NCBI RefSeq assembly: GCF_022761015.1
Contig: NZ_JAKWJQ010000001.1
Span: 992,001-1,056,000 of the forward strand
DNA from: Humibacter sp. RRB41
GTDB lineage: Bacteria; Actinomycetota; Actinomycetes; Actinomycetales; Microbacteriaceae
DNA length: 64,000 nucleotides
Reading direction: 5' to 3'
The notes under the pieces are model-generated. The model had not been told where the DNA came from. It saw only the letters and a list, made by a program, of their open reading frames with translations, and did no database searches. Position numbers and translations under genes: made by a program. This document shows, in pieces, positions 60,381 to 64,000 of this stretch (its first letter is position 1; each line of letters begins with the position of its first letter).

Positions 60381-62372
60381 ATGTCGACACCCCCGGGAGC
60401 TCCGAACAGCTCCTGGGTGCGCGAGCTGGTGCGCACGAAACGGGCGCCGATCCCTTGGGACCTCGCCGTGCTCACCGCGATCGCCGTCGCCGTCCCGGTC
60501 GGGCTGTCGCTCGCGCTCATGGCGGACGATCCCGCGATCCTCGGCACGGGCATCCTGGTGTCGATGGGTGCGCTGGTCGCGTCGCTCTCCGATCGGGGTG
60601 GCCCCGCCGTCGATCGGGTGCGTCGTATCGGTGTCACGACCTTGTTCGCGGCCGTCGGCTTGAGCGTCGGATGCCTCGCCCTCGGCAACGACATCGCCAC
60701 CGTGCTCGTCGTGGTCGCCGCTGCGCTCGTCTCGGGGCTCGCCGGCGTGGTGAGTGCGAATGCGTCGCAGGCCGCGCTGCAGTTCCTGGTCTATGCGGTG
60801 GTGGGTTCCGGCATCGACTTCGGGCTGCGTCCGCTGTGGCTCGCCCCGCTCATCTTGGTGGTCGGCGCCGCGTGGCGGCTCGCGCTCACGGGAATCGCGA
60901 TCGCCGTCGGCGGCGGCCGCACCAGGGCGCCGGAGCGCCAGGCCGTCGCGAAGGTGTACTACGCGATGGCCGCCCAGCTCGACGCGTCGGGAACCGTTAC
61001 CGTCGACCAGGCGAGACGCGACGTCACCACGGCGATGAACGAGGCGTACGACCTTCTTGTCGCCGCGCGTACCACGCTGGCAGGTCGCGACCCGCGATGG
61101 CGCAGCATCGTCACCCTGCTGAACGCCGCGACGCCGATCGTCGAAGCCGTCACCGCGGTCTCCGCCGAGGGTGAGCGTGTGCCGGCACAGGTGCCGAACG
61201 CGCTGAGATCGCTCGCCCGCTCCATCGAGGACAAACACGCTCCACCGCCCGTGCTCCCTCCTGCCGACCGTTCGACGCCCGGCCGTGCAGCGCTGTCGTC
61301 ATCGTTGCGGCTGGTCGGCGCGCTGCTCTCCGGCGAGGACCCGACAACGACCACGGTCCCCATCCAGCGACCGGATGCCGTCGGCCTGCCCCGTCGCACG
61401 GTGAGCGACCGGTTGCGCGCGGCCTACGACCACCTCTCCAGCGGTGGCGAGACGTGGTTCGCCGTGCTGCGTCTCGTGGTCTGCGTGGCGGTCGCCGAGG
61501 CCGTGAGCGTGTTGCTCCCGCTGGAGCGGCCGTACTGGATCATGCTCACGGTCGCCGTCGTGATGAAGCCCGACTTCGGCTCCGTGTTCGCCCGTGCAGT
61601 GCAGCGAGGTCTCGGCACGGTTGTCGGCGTGCTGATCGGCGCGGCGATCGTCGTGGTCCTGCCGCTCGGCTGGCCGCAGATCGTCGCGCTCGCCATTCTC
61701 GCCGGGGCGATGCCCATCGCGATCCGCCGCAACTACGGCCTGTTCTCCATCTTCATCACGCCCGTGATCGTCATCCTGCTCGAGCTCGCCCACAGCGGCG
61801 ACGTCGGCCTCATCATCAGCAGGGTCACCGACACGCTCATCGGCTCGGCGATCGTGCTCGTGATCGGCTATCTGCCCTGGCCGTCGACGTGGCGCTCTGC
61901 CAGGCAGTTGGGCGGCAACGTCGCGGACGTCGTCGGCGACGTCTCGGGCTATCTCACGGTGGCGCTCGCACCGCCGAGCAGCCCGGACGATGCCGAGAAC
62001 ACGAGAACGGATGCCCGCGACCGCTCCTCCGCCCGCCGTGCAACGTACCGCCGGCTCTCCGACCTGCGCACCCTTGTGCAGCAGACGCTGGCGGAGCCGC
62101 CGCCGATCAGCACCTCCGCGGCCGCCTGGTGGCCGCAGATCGTCGCGCTCGAGCGGGTGACGGATGCCATCACCTCCACCGCGATCGGCGCGGCGCAGTC
62201 GCGGCAGCATGCCGACCCCGGCGATGTGGAGCGCCTCGAGTCGGCACTGGACGACCTCGCCGACGCGATCCGCACCCGCCGGTCGCCCCGGCCGGTGGAG
62301 CTCCCCGACGAGGGGCTGCTCGGCTCGATCGGAGACGAGGTCGCGGCGGCGCGTGCAGTGCTCGCATCCTGA
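60381..62372 (+). CDS. FUSC-family inner membrane protein (aromatic acid exporter-like)
   Basis: 663 residues with two blocks of about six hydrophobic helices (about residues 25-180 and 355-500) flanking a soluble region, and a cytoplasmic C-terminal helical domain. The second block has the FUSC signature ERPYWIMLTVAVVMKPDFGS followed by FARAVQRGLGTVVGVLIGAA. Family members are linked to export of aromatic acids or fusaric acid; the substrate here is unknown. ATG 60381 is used because of the leaderless promoter; an upstream start at 60339 would precede the -35 box. Start and context suggest it is independent of the glycan operon. Confidence 0.8.
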   Translation: MSTPPGAPNSSWVRELVRTKRAPIPWDLAVLTAIAVAVPVGLSLALMADDPAILGTGILVSMGALVASLSDRGGPAVDRVRRIGVTTLFAAVGLSVGCLALGNDIATVLVVVAAALVSGLAGVVSANASQAALQFLVYAVVGSGIDFGLRPLWLAPLILVVGAAWRLALTGIAIAVGGGRTRAPERQAVAKVYYAMAAQLDASGTVTVDQARRDVTTAMNEAYDLLVAARTTLAGRDPRWRSIVTLLNAATPIVEAVTAVSAEGERVPAQVPNALRSLARSIEDKHAPPPVLPPADRSTPGRAALSSSLRLVGALLSGEDPTTTTVPIQRPDAVGLPRRTVSDRLRAAYDHLSSGGETWFAVLRLVVCVAVAEAVSVLLPLERPYWIMLTVAVVMKPDFGSVFARAVQRGLGTVVGVLIGAAIVVVLPLGWPQIVALAILAGAMPIAIRRNYGLFSIFITPVIVILLELAHSGDVGLIISRVTDTLIGSAIVLVIGYLPWPSTWRSARQLGGNVADVVGDVSGYLTVALAPPSSPDDAENTRTDARDRSSARRATYRRLSDLRTLVQQTLAEPPPISTSAAAWWPQIVALERVTDAITSTAIGAAQSRQHADPGDVERLESALDDLADAIRTRRSPRPVELPDEGLLGSIGDEVAAARAVLAS

Positions 62373-62441
62373 ACCACGCGTACTCAACAGGCCGTGCCGA
62401 GCGGCTCGACGCTGTCGCCGGTGAACGATACTGTGCACTAC

Positions 62442-63059
62442 ATGCCCACGATCGACACCATCGGCGACGACCGGGCGATGGCGCTCATCAGGGCCAGTGT
62501 GATTCCGGATGCCGCTGCGCTCGCTGACACGCTCGTCGCGGGCGGCATCCATGCGATCGAATTCACGTATACGACGCCCGACGTCGAGACGCACATCACC
62601 AGGGCTCGCAGCACCGATGCCGTGATCGGCGCGGGAAGCGTGCTCACTACGGCGCAGGCGCGCAGCGCCCTCGACGCCGGGGCGCAGTTCCTCGTCACGC
62701 CGGGCCTTTCGGCAGGGGTCGCCGAGGTTGCCGCCGCCGCCGGTGTGCCGATGATGATGGGCGCCTTCACGCCGAGTGAGGTGATGCAGGCGCTCGCCCA
62801 AGGGGTCTGGGCCGTGAAGGTCTTCCCCGCGCAGACCGCTGGACCCGATCACTTCGCGCACCTGCTCGGGCCGTTGCCGACATCCCGCCTGATCGCCTCC
62901 GGCGGGGTCGATGCGAGCAACGCACTGTCGTTCCTCAGCGCGGGCGCCTATGCGGTCACGGCGGGGTCGTCGGTCGTGCCGGCCGAGGCGCTTGCAGACT
63001 CGGACTGGGCAGACATCCGTCGCCGTGCCGCCGCGTTCACCGCGGCACTGCGGTCATGA
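62442..63059 (+). CDS. KDPG/KHG aldolase family (Eda-like)
   Basis: 205 residues, the normal length for this TIM-barrel class I aldolase. Schiff-base lysine in WAVKVFPAQTAGPDHFAHLL, GAGSVLTTAQARSALDAGAQ and FLVTPGLS, and the C-terminal phosphate-type loop LIASGGVDASNALSFLSAGA. Cleaves 2-keto-3-deoxy sugar acids to pyruvate plus an aldehyde. The usual catalytic-region motif IEvTLRTP is IEFTYTTP, so the conserved Arg is Thr while Glu is kept; a non-standard substrate is likely. ATG 62442 is chosen over an in-frame ATG at 62394. GATACT (62427-62432) may be its -10 box. Stop at 63059 is 28 bases before the hexosaminidase. Confidence 0.85.
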   Translation: MPTIDTIGDDRAMALIRASVIPDAAALADTLVAGGIHAIEFTYTTPDVETHITRARSTDAVIGAGSVLTTAQARSALDAGAQFLVTPGLSAGVAEVAAAAGVPMMMGAFTPSEVMQALAQGVWAVKVFPAQTAGPDHFAHLLGPLPTSRLIASGGVDASNALSFLSAGAYAVTAGSSVVPAEALADSDWADIRRRAAAFTAALRS

Positions 63060-63087
63060 ATGCTCGAAACCTGAAAAGCTAGGACAC

Positions 63088-64000
63088 ATGCTGCTTCCGC
63101 GTCCCACATCCCTTCTCATCGGCGAGGGCGACTTCGAGGTGACACGCGCCACCCGCATCACGGCGCCGGCCGAGCTGTCGTCGGCCGCGTCCTGGCTGCA
63201 GGGGGCGTTGCGCCCGGCGACCGGATACCCGCTGGAGACCGGGCCGGGCGGTTCGATCGTGCTGGAGTGGAATCCCCAGCTGGCGCCGGAGGGCTACACC
63301 GTCGACGTCTCGCTGACCGAGGTGCGCGTCGCCGGAGGCGGTCCGGCGGGCGTTTTCTACGGATGCCAGTCCCTGGTGCAGCTGCTGCCCCCGCAGATCT
63401 ACCGCAGAGGTCGCGTGCTCGGCGTGCCGTGGACAGTTCCTGTGCTGCAGATCGAGGATGCCCCGCGCTTCGCCTGGCGAGGCGCGATGCTCGACGTCGC
63501 GCGGCACTTCATGCCGAAGCACGACGTGTTGCGGTTCATCGACCTGATGGCCATGCACCGGTTGAACACGCTGCACCTGCATCTCACCGACGACCAGGGC
63601 TGGCGGGTCGAGATCCAGCGGTATCCGCGACTCACGGAGGTGGGGTCGTGGCGACGCGAGAGCCAGCTCGGCGCCGCATCTTATTCCCGCGGCGACAGTC
63701 GTCCGCACGGCGGCTTCTACACGCAGGACGACCTGCGCGAGATCGTGGCGTACGCCACGGAGCGCTCGATCAACGTCGTGCCCGAGATCGAGTCGCCTGG
63801 ACACACGCAGGCGGCGATCGCGGCCTACCCGGAACTCGGCCTGGGGCGTGAGGACACCGAGCCGCTCGGCGTCTGGACCCGCTGGGGCATCGACGACAAC
63901 GTCATCAATCTCGAAGAGTCCACCGTCGAGTTCTTCACGAATGTGCTCGACGAGGTGCTGGAGATCTTCCCGTCGCCGTACATCGGCGTGGGTGGCGACG
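63088..64000 (+). CDS. GH20 beta-N-acetylhexosaminidase (5' part, cut by window edge)
   Basis: The frame is open from ATG 63088 to the last base, giving 304 residues. N-terminal GH20b-type domain (residues about 1-130), then the catalytic barrel: GAMLDVARHFMPKHDVLRFI, LHLHLTDDQGWRVEIQRYPR, TQDDLREIVAYATERSINVV and PEIESPGHTQAAIAAYPELG. The window ends at IGVGGD, one codon before the expected catalytic Glu of the GGDE motif. No signal peptide, so cytoplasmic release of GlcNAc or GalNAc from imported glycans is likely. AGGA lies just 3 bases before the ATG, tight but usable. Confidence 0.9.
   Translation, partial: MLLPRPTSLLIGEGDFEVTRATRITAPAELSSAASWLQGALRPATGYPLETGPGGSIVLEWNPQLAPEGYTVDVSLTEVRVAGGGPAGVFYGCQSLVQLLPPQIYRRGRVLGVPWTVPVLQIEDAPRFAWRGAMLDVARHFMPKHDVLRFIDLMAMHRLNTLHLHLTDDQGWRVEIQRYPRLTEVGSWRRESQLGAASYSRGDSRPHGGFYTQDDLREIVAYATERSINVVPEIESPGHTQAAIAAYPELGLGREDTEPLGVWTRWGIDDNVINLEESTVEFFTNVLDEVLEIFPSPYIGVGGD

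Overview
This window comes from a high-GC Gram-positive actinobacterium, most likely of the Microbacteriaceae. The evidence is GC-rich codon use, two surface proteins ending in LAXTG-type sorting signals, a monomeric isocitrate dehydrogenase, actinobacterial TAnnnT -10 boxes with apparently leaderless starts, and copies of a GGTTGAG...TCGAAACC palindromic intergenic repeat. No rRNA, tRNA, CRISPR array, transposase or integrase was seen. Intergenic space is short: nothing over 300 bp lacks a gene or gene remnant.

Left end (1-1125): the 3' end of an unidentified gene, a degenerate palindromic repeat, a 62-bp AT-rich near-palindrome, a MaoC-like hot-dog remnant (- strand) and a short chimeric ORF joining an amidohydrolase N-terminus to a Gfo/Idh/MocA C-terminus. 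This looks like the scar of a dismantled sugar-catabolic cluster.

Giant gene (1126-32976): one uninterrupted reading frame of about 10,616 codons, half the window. It encodes a secreted, sortase-anchored surface protein. In order it has a signal peptide, a Pro/Thr/Ser-rich stalk, about 12 super-repeats of about 1.16 kb (each six beta-strand-rich rungs plus a Ser/Gly linker), more divergent rungs, a CBM5/12-like insert, six 'PIGGL...YYV' modules, RTX-like GGxGxD repeats, a Pro-rich spacer and LAPTG-TM-Arg tail. Two non-adjacent super-repeats share a 502-bp identical tract, indicating very recent gene conversion.

Centre (33-40 kb): a membrane-anchored dimethylargininase fusion, a Leu/Val/Phe dehydrogenase, and a heterodimeric ABC exporter with one degenerate ATP site. 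The exporter is preceded by a promoter, a 37-codon ORF with a near-perfect ribosome binding site, and hairpins, a layout suggesting leader-peptide attenuation.

Glycan region (40-46 kb): a LacI regulator lies between a secreted LAXTG-anchored protein (two F5/8C domains, propeller-like core, ricin-like lectin) and a GH35 beta-galactosidase. Related dyad operators stand before both targets.

Housekeeping stretch (46-50 kb): an alkyltransferase-like protein, a GNAT acetyltransferase, monomeric NADP-isocitrate dehydrogenase behind a 16-bp palindrome, and a small lipoprotein.

Second glycan region (50-64 kb): a ROK regulator lacking the family zinc site, two coupled Gfo/Idh/MocA dehydrogenases, a carbohydrate ABC importer (lipoprotein plus two permeases, no ATPase), a GH38 alpha-mannosidase, a FUSC membrane protein, a KDPG-type aldolase and a GH20 hexosaminidase cut by the window edge. 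GH35, GH38 and GH20 all lack signal peptides. Together with the importer they would allow cytoplasmic trimming of imported Gal/GlcNAc/Man-containing oligosaccharides (inference).
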